A stretch of DNA of 64,000 nt from Bettongia penicillata ogilbyi (GCA_023548195.1 JAJHZJ010000419.1:2540773-2604772), one strand, 5' to 3'. Numbered from the stretch's first letter, positions 45,885 through 56,268 are shown. A program made the numbers and translations. The notes: generated by a model not told the origin, from the letters alone.

Positions 45885-46280
45885 ATATGAATTGGATAGA
45901 CTACTATTGAGCCTTAAGAAACAAGGAAATAGATTGTTTCAAAAAGACATGGAAAGACTGATATGAACTGATGCAGAGGAAAACTAGCAGAATCTGAAGG
46001 ATGATTTATTCTATAGCATCAGTTTACAGAGAGGAACAATTTTGATGACTTTTATAAACTTATGAAGAATGAGATGGGCAGAACAATATCTATCATAACA
46101 GCACTGCAAAAACAAACTGAAAAATTGAAGAATTATAATCAATTAAATGACTATTAATGATTCCAGATGATTTATAATGAAACATGACAGAGAAGGAGCA
46201 AGAGAGACAGAGACAAAGATAGAAAGACAGGGACAGTGAAAGACAAACAGGAAGAGACACAGAAACATAGAAATAAAAAT
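45885..46280 (+). mobile_element. L1 3' fragment, divergent
   Basis: 'aaaaagacatggaaagactg' and 'atatgaactgatgcagagg' match the L1 ORF2 C-terminal/3' UTR border. The following 250 bp are only loosely alignable. Confidence 0.45.
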
Positions 46281-46320
46281 AGGGATATATATATGTATAT
46301 ATATATATATGTATATGTTT
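46275..46320. repeat. (TATATG)n simple repeat
   Basis: 'gggatatatatatgtatata' run of about 40 bp after a purine-rich 'gagagacagagacaaagata' stretch. Confidence 0.8.
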
Positions 46321-46719
46321 TACTTTGCTACATGAGAATGCTTGCAGTGAAGGTAATACAAAAATATGATATAAAAACAAAACCTTAATATCTTTTTATT
46401 AAATAAAGTAAATGCTTTCTAAGGCTATTTCTATATAAATATGACTGAATTGGTTTAAGCCAAGACCTTTAATATCGTGTTACCGGCCACAGTTCATCGA
46501 CAAGACTTCCAGATTCTTAAAAATAAATACCAGTCTAGTTATAAATACACTGTTCAGATGATTGCTGTTGATTCCAACAAATTGACTTGTCATTGTTTTC
46601 CCCCACCATTAAAATTGGCCCATGCTGTAGAAATTCAACCTTTCATTGTGGGCACCTCAATACTTGTCTTGTTAATTGACCTTATATAGAGCCTAACACA
46701 GTTCACCATGAAAATTACT

Positions 46720-47380
46720 ACTCATTCATTTAACAAACGTTTTATTCAAGGCCTATAATGTGCAAAATACTACTGGCACTAGAGGAAATAAAAAGATAAT
46801 TAAAGTACACCCTTGAGGAGCTAACAGTCTAACATGATGGATATACAACACAAATATACAATATTATGCAATAAATAATGAATTATATGAGCATACAAGG
46901 GTATGCAGTGGCCTAGTGTGATTGCTAAAATCCTTTATGAGTCTAAAATTCTGGCATGATTAGTATGAGGAAAGATCATTTCCACAAAAGTAGGAAGAGG
47001 AATGGCAAGGCTAGGAGTAGAAAGAGGAGGGTAGGCATTATGTAAAATTCTTTAAAGATGAAGCAGTATTTGATTTGGGACATGAAACATGGGTAGGATT
47101 TGAAAAGGTGGAGAATAGAGTGGGTATGGAGAGAAGAGAGTACATTTCAGGCACAGGGAAAAGTGTAAGCAAAGACACGGAGGTGGGAAGATAAAATGTG
47201 TACAATGGAGAGGAGTCCAGTTTGTAGTATGTTGGGGACAGAATGTGTAGGAGAGTAGTACCAGATAAAGCTGGAAGATCAGTATAGCAATCGGTCCTGG
47301 AAAGCCTTAGCTACAAAGTTATGGAGTTGGAGCTTATTCAGAAGGTAAGAGGATGTTGAGAGGCAACAAGGATGAAAAAG
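46720..47380 (-). mobile_element. L2 LINE, 3' part of a deeply split copy
   Basis: Reverse L2: 'caaggcctataatgtgcaaa', 'cttgaggagctaacagtcta', 'gtaagcaaagacacggaggt', 'aaagccttagctacaaagtt'. Further pieces of the same orientation occur at about 47555-47625 and 49785-49970. The intervening 2.1 kb is an RTE nest. Confidence 0.6.
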
Positions 47381-47470
47381 CCAACCTTGGAGCCCAGTGA
47401 AGCCTCTGACACATAATGTCTGTGTCACCCTGGACAAGTCATTTAACCTCTCATTATCCTAAGTACTCTC
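47365..47470 (+). mobile_element. tRNA-derived SINE fragment
   Basis: 'aaccttggagcccagtgaag' then 'tcaccctggacaagtcattt' and 'aacctctcattatcc'. Inserted in the L2. Confidence 0.5.
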
Positions 47471-47826
47471 TAAGACTATAAATAGCAGGTTTTAATCTGC
47501 TATACATCTTACACAAATGAAATCCCAAGTCTAGTTTTTTGTTTGGTTTGGTTTGGTTTTTAAGGTAGTCAGAAAAATGTTTTGAGCAGAGAAGTGATAC
47601 AATATATGTATAAGAGAAATTGATAATGGTGTCTTTTTGTATATCACTTGTCTCCTGAGGAACCTGTATGTGGGTCAAGAAGTAACAGTTAGAACTGAAC
47701 ATGAAACAACTGGGTGATTTAAGATCGGAAAAGAAGTATAGAAAGGCTGCATATTTAACCTCACTGCAGAGTACATTATGTTAAATGCCAGGCTGGATGA
47801 ATCATAAGCCAGAATTAAGGTTGCTG

Positions 47827-48436
47827 TGAGATATTTATAGCAGCTCTTTTTTTTGTAATGGCAAAGAACTGGAAATTGAAGGAATGTCCATCAACTGGGG
47901 AATGGCTGAACAACTTGTGGTATACGAATATAATGAATAGTATTGTACTATAAGAAATGATGAGCAAGTGGACTTCAGAAAAGCCTGGGAAAACTTATAC
48001 GAACTGAGGCTGAGTGAGGGGAGAAGAACCAGGAGAGTACTGTACACAGTTACAGCCACATGATTTAATGACTAACTTTGATAGACTTGGATCTTCTCAG
48101 CAATGTAAGGTTCTAAGACAACCCCAAAATGCTCATGATGGAAAATGTTATCCATATTCAGAGAAAGAATTATGTAGTCGAAATGCAGATTGAAGCATAC
48201 TATTTGCTCCCTCATTTTGTTTTGTTTCTTTTTTCTCCTGGTTCCTTCCATGGGTTGTAATTCTTCTTTAGAACATGACTAGTATGAAAATATATTAAAT
48301 ATGAATGTATATGTAGAGCCTATATCAGATCGCATGCCATCTTGGGGAGGGGAGAAGGGAGAGAGGGAAGAAAATTTAAAACTCAAAAGCTGGTAGAACT
48401 AAATGTTGTAAACTAAAAATAATTAATTTTTAAAAA
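47827..48436 (+). mobile_element. 5'-truncated L1 inserted in RTE, with TSD
   Basis: The 610-bp insert is bounded by 'aaggttgctg' at 47817-47826 and 48437-48446. Its first part encodes the conserved L1 ORF2 C-terminal tract (a Trp-Lys ... Cys-Pro-Ser ... Glu-Trp ... Trp-Tyr pattern, 47860-47945). A 3' UTR follows, ending 'aactaaaaataattaatttt' and an A-run. RTE sequence continues without loss on either side. It therefore inserted after the RTE. Confidence 0.88.
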
Positions 48437-48946
48437 AAGGTTGCTGGGAGAAATATCAACAATTTCAGATATGCAGACAATACCACTCTCATGGCAGAAA
48501 GTGACGAGGGATTAAAAAATCTCTTGATGAGGATGGATGCAAGAGGAGAGTGTAAAAGCTGGCTTGAAGCTTAACCTAAAAAAACAAAACAGATCTTGGC
48601 AACAGGTCCTATAACTTCCTGGCAAATAGAGGGAGAAGAAATGTAATGAGTGTCAGATTATTCTTGGGCTCAAATATCACTGCAGATGGCAACTACAGCC
48701 ATGTAATTAAAAGACACTTGTTCCTTGGAAGGAAAGTATGGCAAATCTGGATATATCAGAGGCATCACCTTGCTGACGACAGTCCATATAGTCAAAGTTA
48801 TAGTATGGCTGTGAGGGTTGGACTATAGGAAAAGTTGAGCTCCACAGAATCTACAATTTCAAACTGTGGTGCTAGAGAAGACTTTTGATAGTCCCATGAA
48901 TAGCAAGGAAATCAAATCAGTTAATACTTAGAGAAATTAATTCAGG

Positions 48947-49479
48947 TTGTTTTATTTGTCTTTTGTTCTGAAAAAGGACCATGAAATCAGGGAGATGATG
49001 ACACGACTTGCAGTTGACTTTGATTTGAGTGAAGGAGGGCTGTGCAAGGTCATCAGCCTCACTTTCTCCTCTAGAGCCATCTGGGTCCAGGGGCTAGACA
49101 GTCATCAGGATGACTGGAGATGGCCCACGATGCAATGGGAGACCCTGGTCCTTTTAGGCTAAGGTCTTTTCAGGTTCTCACTTTGAGTGAGATAATACCC
49201 ATTCAGTGAATAGACGTCTTTAAGAATCCACTCAACATATGACCCCTTTAATTAAAAAAAACTGGGAAGGGAAGACCCTTAGGGTTACTAGTCCAAAGAG
49301 AAACAGTTACTATTTACATTCACTCTGAACCAGGAGGGCCCAAAAAATAGCCATAAAGTTTTGCTTGGGCAGGGACCTATTGTCCAATCTATGAGCTCCA
49401 GACTGAAATGGATTGAAAGAAAGAAAGAAATCTAGCCAGTAAACCCCATTATCCAGACAGTTTGGGGCCATCAAAATTT
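48947..49479 (-). mobile_element. Composite SINE inserted in RTE
   Basis: The SINE body is on the minus strand (48952-49225: 'gatgatgacacgacttgcag', 'gatggcccacgatgcaatgg', 'gtccttttaggctaaggtct'). It is followed by the 'gaagacccttagggttacta' module (about 49262-49390). Relative to the body, the module is arranged as in the 3640-4080 copy. A GAAA run and unassigned sequence follow to 49479. A 37-bp near-identical direct repeat of RTE sequence flanks it. Confidence 0.7.
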
Positions 49480-49784
49480 AATCAAATCAGTCAATACTTC
49501 AAGAAATTAATTCAGGCTATTCACTGGAACATCAAATACTAAATCAAAAGCTTAAATACTTTGGCCCCACGATGAGAAAACGGATTTCATTGGGAAAGAC
49601 TTTGATGCTGGGAAAGATTGAAGGGAAAAGGAAAAGGAATGGCAGAGGATGAGATGGATAGATAGTATTATTGAAACAATGAACTTGGACAGATTTTGAG
49701 AGATAGTGGAGGATAGAAGAGTCTAGCATGCTGTGGTCCATGCAAAGAACTGGACATGACTGAACAACCGCAAATAGTGTAAAG

Positions 49785-49970
49785 GATGGAATGGAGGTAG
49801 GAAACTATGAAAGGAAAATTAGAACAATTATGATGCTATTGATATAGTCCCAGTATGTGATGATGAGATGTCCCACGAGGATAATGGCAGTGGGAACAGA
49901 GAGAAAAGGACCAAAGTGAGAGATTATATAGGCAGAATTGACAGCACTAACTGAAAACAGTAAAGCTGAT
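49785..49970 (-). mobile_element. L2 LINE, 5' part of the deeply split copy
   Basis: 'gatatagtcccagtatgtga', 'ggcagtgggaacagagagaa' and 'gcagaattgacagcactaac' continue the reverse-strand L2 interrupted at about 47625. Confidence 0.5.
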
Positions 49971-50204
49971 TTTGTTTTGTTTTGTTTTTGTGAAGGAACA
50001 ATAGAAAAGAGAACATAGTAGTTTAATAAAGGCAGTAGTTACTTGAATGCCAGAGAAAACAAGTTTGGAGTTCAGACTCTTACCTGATAATTATATATAT
50101 GACCTCACTCAAGTCCCATTTTTGTCCTTCCCTATTCTTATTCCATTCAATCTTATAACTAATTTTAATATACATATGTTCACCACTAAGAACATGATGG
50201 GGAC

Positions 50205-50450
50205 AGTTAGTTGACTTAGTGGTTAGAACACTGGGGCTGGGGCTGGAATCAGAAAGATGAGTTCAAATCCAGTCTCAGACATTCACTATCTGTGTGGCCC
50301 TGAGCAAGTCACTTAACCTCTGTTTACCTTAATCCACTGGAAAAGGAAATGGCAAACTACTCCAGTATCTTTTCCAAGAAAATCTCATACTATTGGTCCA
50401 TGGGTCACGAAGAGTTGAACATGACTGAAAAATTGAACAATGCCATGGAT
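50205..50450 (+). mobile_element. tRNA-derived SINE with RTE-type tail
   Basis: Head 'gacagttagttgacttagtg', 'gagttcaaatccagtctcag', 'ctgagcaagtcacttaacct', 'aatggcaaactactccagta', and tail 'cacgaagagttgaacatgac'. The tail parallels the end of the RTE copy that finishes about 430 bp upstream. Confidence 0.82.
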
Positions 50451-50599
50451 ACCCTGTCCTAGTCTATGTTACCTGGAAGCAATGTGGTTGTATAGAGACA
50501 AAGTCATATAATAATTCTTAATGAAATACTTACAAATACTATACCTCATATAAAATACATATCAACAAGGGAGCCAAAAAAGCTAAAGAGAACTTAGTT

Positions 50600-51425
50600 T
50601 ACATTAGTAGAAATGAGGTCCTGAGCAATATGAATGATAGGTCTATAGTACTCTATCTTGGTCAGAATACTGCAATAAGTTCCTGGCTTCACATTTTTTA
50701 AAGAATATGAACAAGATGGAAAACGTACAAATGAAGGTGACCAGGACTGTGAGAGGAATAGACAATAAACCATAGTAGGGCAAATTTTAGCTCTTCTCTG
50801 AGGGAGAAAAGATTTAGGAGGAAGCATGAAAATGGTTCCCAAGTAGTTGAAGTATTATCACATGGCAGAAAGATTAGCCTTTTTTCTGATTGACCCCAGA
50901 TGGTGGAACTAGAACCACTAGGTGAAGAAAACATTCTGATAATCAGAACTATCCAAAAGTAGAATAGACTGCCTCAGGAGGTGGTTAATTCTCCATCATC
51001 AGAGGTCTTCTAACAAAGCTTAAATCAACACTTCTTAAACTGTGGGTCTTGACCCCATATGCAGTTGTGAAAAATTTGGCAACAGTAAAAGGTTTCTGAA
51101 TGTACAATGACCAAAAATTAATTCAAAATCAAACATGTACTGAATCAGAGGTGTTTCTGGCAGTGCTTGCCATGTTACATTACACAACTTCACTGCAGCC
51201 TTCGTTTGGAGCACAAAGCATGCACACTTTGCGCTGCATGTGCCATCAGACCATGCAATGCCAACAAACACTGCCAAAACACAAAAAGAGATTGGGAGTA
51301 GAAAAAGTTTAAGAAGCCTTGGCCTAATAACCATTTGTTTTGTATATTGTAGTCAGAATCAATGTTTTGGATGTCATTTGTAATAGACAGCCTCAGAGAT
51401 TATTTCTAGTTCTGAGATTCTATGA
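50600..51425 (+). mobile_element. CR1/L3 LINE split by a hAT element
   Basis: The first part (50600-51025) carries 'gaatactgcaataagttcct', 'aggtgaccaggactgtgaga', 'actatccaaaagtagaatag' and 'gcctcaggaggtggttaatt'. After the hAT, the expected continuation 'aataaccatttgttttgtat' and the end 'agttctgagattctatgatg' follow. The order and gap-free continuation confirm the nesting. Confidence 0.75.
51026..51321. mobile_element. Non-autonomous hAT transposon inside CR1/L3
   Basis: The terminal repeats are 'caacacttcttaaac' and the reverse complement of 'gtttaagaagccttg'. Flanks 'gcttaaat' (51018-51025) and 'gcctaata' (51322-51329) match at about 5-6 of 8 positions, a decayed duplication. 296 bp, no transposase. 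Confidence 0.8.
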
Positions 51426-51650
51426 TGTTTTCTTTAGAAATGCAGTTTCTATGAACTACATCATTTCCTAATAATTTCCTAATTTTAATATGACCATTGT
51501 GTAGTAATAATAAGAGATTACAGATGTGCAGCCTAGGTATTACATTGCTATACTCAAATATCAAAAAATTGGAGGAAGAATTATAAATTTAGAACTTGAA
51601 AAGATCTTAAAAGTCATGGAATCCTAGAGATAGATGAAAAATAGAGATAG

Positions 51651-51896
51651 GAAGGAAGGAAAGAAAGAAGGAAGGAAGGAAGGAAGGAAGGAAAGAAGGA
51701 AGGAAGGAAGGAAGGAAGGAAGGAAGGAAGGAAGGAAGGAAGGAAGGAAGGAAGGAGGAAGAAAGGAAGGAAGGAAGGAGGAAGAAAGGAAGGAAGGAAG
51801 AAAGGAAGGAAGGAAGGAAGAAAGGAAGGAAGGAAGGAAGGGAGGAAGGAAGGGAGGAAGGAAGGGAGGAAGGAAGGGAGGGAAGGAGGAAGGAAA
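51651..51896 (+). repeat. (GGAA)n polypurine array, interrupted
   Basis: About 246 bp of GAAG/GGAA units with GAGGAA, AAAG and GGGA variants, the latter regular towards the 3' end. Homopurine/homopyrimidine and able to form triplex DNA. Long Lys/Glu/Gly/Arg and Pro/Ser/Phe/Leu frames on the two strands are artefacts. Confidence 0.97.
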
Positions 51897-52000
51897 TCTA
51901 TTGTTATTACTACACGCCAGGTAACATGCTAAGGTGGGGAGGATACAAATACAAATAAGTAATACAGTGTTTGCACTAAAAGAGGACATACTCCAATGGG
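51897..52000 (-). mobile_element. L2 LINE 3' end, reverse
   Basis: 'actacacgccaggtaacatg', 'taaggtggggaggatacaaa' and 'tactccaatgggagaaaa'. The GGAA array abuts its 3' end, so it may have grown from the LINE terminus. Confidence 0.45.
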
Positions 52001-52224
52001 AGAAAAAAACATATAAAGAAAAACTGAAAAGGAGGGAAGGGTACACCCACCACAGAATGTTTCTGGGCAAGTAAAAGAAGATACTACCTGTCCAAACTTG
52101 AATTCACATATGGGGAAGAGTTCAAGGTTCCAGTGAAGTGACAGGGGGTGGGAAGGAGGGGGTAGATGAGGGCGATGACCAAAGTGCAGGCATAGATGTG
52201 GCCAACAAGTGATGCAGTCACTGA

Positions 52225-52565
52225 AACTGGAAGGGATCTTAAAAACCCTCAAGTTTAACCTCTTCATAATACACATGAGGAAAGTGAGGTCCAGTTAAAA
52301 TAATTAACTTGCCTTGTGTGTTTGTCCTTCATTCTCGAAGAGGACTGTGACATCAAGATGATGATATGACTTGCAGTTGACTTTAAGTGAGGGAGGGCTG
52401 TGCAAAGTCAACAACCTCACTTTCTTCTCCTGAGCCATCTGGGTCCTATGGCCTGATATTCATCAGGATTATTGGAGATGACCCAGGATGCAATGTGAGA
52501 CCCTGGCTTAGTTAGTAGTGTTTGAGGTAGGACTTGACCCAGGTCTTCCTGGCTACATGCTCTGC
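52225..52565 (-). mobile_element. MIR-like SINE split by a younger SINE
   Basis: 'ctggaagggatcttaaaaac' and 'cacatgaggaaagtgaggtc' precede the inserted SINE. 'ttgaggtaggacttgaccca' and 'ggtcttcctggctacatgct' follow it, completing the reverse MIR. Confidence 0.55.
52311..52505 (-). mobile_element. SINE 3' body only
   Basis: 'tttgtccttcattctcgaag' to 'ggatgcaatgtgagaccctg' is the 3' body shared with the composite SINEs, here without the tRNA-like head. Confidence 0.7.
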
Positions 52566-52569
52566 TGCC

Positions 52570-53125
52570 TCATGAGACAGTATAGCTCAGTTGTGTACAT
52601 CTTCTATAGAAAGTGTCTGAAAACATGGTCAAGAATTTCACAGGATGAGAAAGAGATGGAGGGTATCCCCACATTGATGAAATCAAAAGACTTTTCAAAA
52701 TATCAATAAATATAACTGCCAATAAATATAAAAGCATTAATCAGCTAAGAGAAACTAAAACAAAATAGCCCCAAATAGCTTCTAATCAAATGTGAATATG
52801 ATTTCTATTTTTAAAAAATAGGTATAAATGATGTCCAAGCAAACATTAAGCCCCAAAGAATACATTTATCAGAAGAAACAGAAGATTTTAACAAAAAGAC
52901 AGACATTAAGTACAAAGTAACACTTAGAAGGATCAGAGATTTTGTAATATTCAGATATTCTCCAGGGTTAAGAAGAATTTATATCCTCCAGGGAAACAGA
53001 TATTTATATATCATTAAGTAGGTCATGTTCAAAACCTATCCATAGTTTCTTGACTCCAAAGGAAGTTTTTCGATGAAAAAGCTTGACATTTTCCAAGTGC
53101 ACTGTGTTTCAGTGGCATGTTGCAG
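52570..53125. other. Unassigned stretch
   Basis: No recognised repeat, gene or RNA. Confidence 0.35.
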
Positions 53126-53129
53126 CAAA

Positions 53130-53239
53130 ACCCCAAATCATATATGTATGTGTACACACATATATGTGTAAATGTACATAAATATGTGTGTATGTATATA
53201 TGTATACATATGAATGTATATATAAATATGCATATTATA

Positions 53240-53274
<35 letters not shown>

Positions 53275-53275
53275 G
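53130..53275. repeat. (TATG)n/(TA)n simple repeat
   Basis: About 145 bp, ending in an uninterrupted TA run at 53251-53272. Confidence 0.88.
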
Positions 53276-53474
53276 TTCTGTACACTTTACTTTTTATGTC
53301 TTCTAGTCTGACCTAATTTTCAAAGACTGTTTTTTAAAGGAAGCAATTTGGAGTTGTTTTTTTAAAAAAATCAAAAAAATGCATTACACAATTTTACTTC
53401 ATAGAAAATGCTTCTTGTCTCACCTCAGTGTCATTAGTAATAATTTTTCATCATCTTACTGATTGAGATTTAAT

Positions 53475-53605
53475 GAAAAGTAGTGCCTAGAGTGCTGGAT
53501 TTAGCATTAGGATGTCCTGGGTTCAAATTCAATCTCTGATACTTACTAGGCATATGACTATGGGCATGTTATTTCATCTTTCTGGGACTCAGTTAACTAC
53601 ACATG
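53475..53605 (+). mobile_element. tRNA/MIR SINE fragment
   Basis: 'gtgcctagagtgctggattt', 'tgtcctgggttcaaattcaa' and 'ggcatatgactatgggcatg'. Confidence 0.6.
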
Positions 53606-53609
53606 ACTT

Positions 53610-54145
53610 ATTTACTGAGTCATAGAGGGTGACACTGATACAAAGAATTCTTACACAGATAAAATCACAAATCTTGGATGTGCTCTTGATTGGGAAATAG
53701 GGAAAGGAAAACCGAATGACAACACACAGGAGATAAGGGGGAGCAACAGGCTAGGTTTTCGAAGATATTAACCTTTCATCGATCTTTGACATAACCCTGA
53801 TAAGATTAGAGAATAATGATTGAGAATACATATAGGACCATGTGAGGATGGGAAAAGAGATAAATGTAGTTTAATATTGCTTTATAAGATATTAGAAGTT
53901 TAATCTTCATTCAGAAAGAAGGTTATAACTTAAGTATTTGAAATCATATTTAGTGGTGAAATATATGAAAATATGCCAGTGTAAAAGATTGATATTTCAA
54001 GTCTTCTTTTTAAATTGGACTGAAACTATTTATATCCTAACCCTTTATCTTCTGGAAATTAAAGTCCACTTTCCTAAAATTAGATATACACCTTCAACTC
54101 TGTGCACAACCCTTATCAAACTACTAAATTTAGACAGTGACAGAA
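53610..54145. other. Unassigned stretch
   Basis: No recognised repeat. A 75-codon plus-strand frame (53938-54165) is hydrophobic but has no motif. Confidence 0.35.
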
Positions 54146-54149
54146 TATT

Positions 54150-54600
54150 AGTGCTCTCTTGGTGATCTCATCAGGTCCCACGAGTTTAATTTTCAAGTCC
54201 ATGATGATGATACCCAGATCTTTCCACTCAATTTCATCATCAATTGTCTATTGAATATTTCAAATTGGAGTTCTTGGAGACATTTCAATTTCAACATGTT
54301 CAAAATAGAACCCATACTACTCTTCCAAACTTTCCTATTTCTGCTAAAGGAACCACAATTCTTCTAGTCTTTCAGGTTCCTAAATTTTGGCATTAGCCTC
54401 AGCTTCTCATTTTCCTTCACCCCATATATCCAGTTAATTGCCAAATCTCATTGTTTCTATGTCTATAACATCTTTCATGCAACCACTTCTCTCTACTCCC
54501 CACACTGTTATCATCTTAATTTGGGTCAGCCCTCAACCCTTTTTGCCTAGATGATTACAATAGCCTCCTAAATGGTCTATTCTAATAGAATATAAATTAA
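54150..54600 (+). mobile_element. L2 LINE ORF2 fragment
   Basis: 'tcaagtccatgatgatgata' corresponds to the L2 segment encoding the DDS-like region. It is followed by 'tttcaatttcaacatgttca', 'ttttggcattagcctcagct' and 'gatgattacaatagcctcct'. No intact frame. Confidence 0.75.
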
Positions 54601-54609
54601 ATAATAGGG

Positions 54610-54770
54610 GTTTATATTACTTAACTCTTCACATAAGATTATTTTACTTAATCCTCACAAGAGCTTAGTTAGAGGTATAGTGAAAATATAATCCCATTTT
54701 TTCAGTGAAGGAATCAGTGAGTCTCAAACAGTTTGGTAAATCAAGGACCTGAAACCAGGTCTTTTGAGGA
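54610..54770 (-). mobile_element. MIR SINE fragment
   Basis: 'ttacttaatcctcacaagag', 'ataatcccattttttcagtg' and 'tgaaaccaggtctttt'. Confidence 0.5.
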
Positions 54771-54774
54771 GTAA

Positions 54775-54985
54775 CCGAAAGAGCATGGCATTTGGAGTTC
54801 AGATCACCTGGGTTCAGTTTCTGGCCCTGCTCCATACTACCTGTGGAAATTGACCAAGTTATCTAACATTTCTGTGCCTCCATTTCCTCATCTATAGAAA
54901 AGGGGGATTTAGACTAGATAATCTTTAAACTCCCTCCCAATTCTACAGTCTTCATACTTTCTGTACTAAAATCTTCTCTATTAGA
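54775..54985 (+). mobile_element. MIR SINE
   Basis: 'gaaagagcatggcatttgga', 'cacctgggttcagtttctgg', 'ctccatttcctcatctatag' and 'agactagataatctttaaac'. Tail-to-tail or head-to-head with the reverse MIR before it. Confidence 0.68.
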
Positions 54986-55139
54986 CTATGAGGAGAGAAA
55001 AGAGATTGGTTGCTTACATGGCACCCAATAAAATGCTAATTTTAAGTGCACCTATTTCTAACTACAGCTAGAAAGAACCAATGTCCCATTTTCATAGCAA
55101 TAAAGGACTAAGTGGTAATTTCTGAAAACCATTTCCATC

Positions 55140-55600
55140 TGTGTTATCTCTTTATCCTGTTCATGTTATTTTAATTATTACACAATTTACATATATTCAT
55201 CTATTTACTTATTTATACTAGCAGTGATATTTCTGACTTGAATCTTAACATTTCAATTACTAAGATGGAGCAGAATGTCATCTCCCATATTTCCTTGAAT
55301 ATTCACAGGCAAGCTAACATGGTTTTCTGCTCTGAAAGGCCATGTGTTTAATTGCTTCTAACTGAAAAGAATGAGCTGACACATCATTATCAAAATATTA
55401 ACAGACAATTTCTACAAGGGGGCAGAATGCACAATTAAAAGGCTATTCTTCATTTTAGGATACTTTATATAGTTAACAATGGATAATTACCTTTTTACTA
55501 ATGCATTACCTAGGTATCCATCATTTTATCCAAATATATTCCCCTTTACAGTATCATAATCCATGATTGTAACCAATTACTCTTTTCAGAAGCAAACATA
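55140..55600. other. Repeat-poor stretch
   Basis: No transposon recognised. Contains a CTCF-like motif and several TAATTA-type words. Confidence 0.3.
55412..55425 (+). promoter_or_regulatory. CTCF core-like motif
   Basis: 'ctacaagggggcag' fits the vertebrate CTCF core (CCASYAGRKGGCRS) at 12 of 14 positions. Single motifs of this quality arise by chance in tens of kilobases. Confidence 0.25.
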
Positions 55601-55689
55601 TTCATATGCCCCCCCCTGCCCAGACTCTCTTGTCTTCTGCCTGTCTGTCATAAACTGCAAGGGACACCTTCCAAGGTAAGGGGAAAATA

Positions 55690-56030
55690 TCCCTTTATTG
55701 CAGATCTTAAGCCTGGAAAAAAGATTTCTACAAAGTATTTAACAATATCTCATTTTATCCTTGTGGACAAGAAGAAACATGGTCTGGATAAATTTTAGTT
55801 GAGGGATATGGAACTGATGGAATGGATAAATCCTAAGACTAATGATTGATCTCCAGTAGATTTATTCTTGGTCCTCTTCTCTTCAACATGTTTATGAATG
55901 ACTTGGATAAAGGCAGGGATAGCACATTTCTTAAATTTGCATACATCAGCAAGTTGAGAGGAAAAAATAACATTTTGAATAACAAAAAGAGGTATAGCAA
56001 CAGAACGAGGATTGAAAGAGATCTTGGATC
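55690..56030 (+). mobile_element. CR1/L3 LINE reverse-transcriptase fragment
   Basis: 'tcttggtcctcttctcttca' and 'atgaatgacttggataaagg' encode the conserved Leu-Gly-Pro-Leu-Leu-Phe ... Asn-Asp-Leu-Asp tract of CR1-type reverse transcriptases. Upstream 'atttaacaatatctcatttt' precedes it in the expected order. Decayed. Confidence 0.68.
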
Positions 56031-56143
56031 AGCTAGGTGGTACAGTGGATAGAGCACTAGCCCTGGAGTCAGAAGGCTCTGAGTTCAAATCTGGTCTCAG
56101 AAGTTGACACTGGGCAAGTCACTTAATCCTGATTGCCTCATCA
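56031..56143 (+). mobile_element. tRNA-derived SINE at the start of a GGAA array
   Basis: 'tcagctaggtggtacagtgg', 'atagagcactagccctggag', 'ctgggcaagtcacttaatcc' and 'tgattgcctca', then directly the A-rich tail converted to GGAA repeats. Confidence 0.85.
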
Positions 56144-56146
56144 AGA

Positions 56147-56268
56147 AAGGAAGGAAGGAAGGAAGGAAGGAAGGAAGGAAGGAAGGAAGGAAGGAAGGAA
56201 GGAAGGAAGGAAGGAAGGAAGGAAGGAAGGAAGGAAGGAAGGAAGGAAGGAAGGAAGGAAGGAAGGAA
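56147..56268 (+). repeat. (GGAA)n array, uninterrupted
   Basis: 122 bp, about 30 perfect tetranucleotide units. The absence of interruptions suggests it is young and length-variable. GGAA is also the ETS-factor core. Confidence 0.98.

Larger units (their letters stand above)
47640..49780 (+). mobile_element. RTE (BovB-like) LINE, interrupted twice
   Basis: RTE reverse-transcriptase sequence runs 47640-47826, 48447-48946 and 49480-49780. Visible are the 'aggaacctgtatgtgggtca' region and an RT motif whose YADD catalytic box reads Tyr-Ala-Asp-Asn (48470-48481). C-terminal phrases such as 'atttcattgggaaagacttt' follow, and the end is 'aactggacatgactgaac', the same type as the tails of the RTE-tailed SINEs. 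Frames are broken by stops and two insertions, so it is dead. Confidence 0.82.

Noticed and set aside
48646..48828. 60-codon plus-strand frame
   Set aside because: A surviving piece of the dead RTE reverse-transcriptase gene, already covered by that element.
51035..51334. 99-codon minus-strand frame
   Set aside because: Lies inside and across the end of a 296-bp non-autonomous hAT element; no transposase similarity.
51624..52070. 148-codon minus-strand frame rich in Phe-Leu-Pro-Ser, and its Lys-Glu-Gly-Arg partner
   Set aside because: A direct translation of the GGAA array. A tetranucleotide repeat reads through without stops in several frames.
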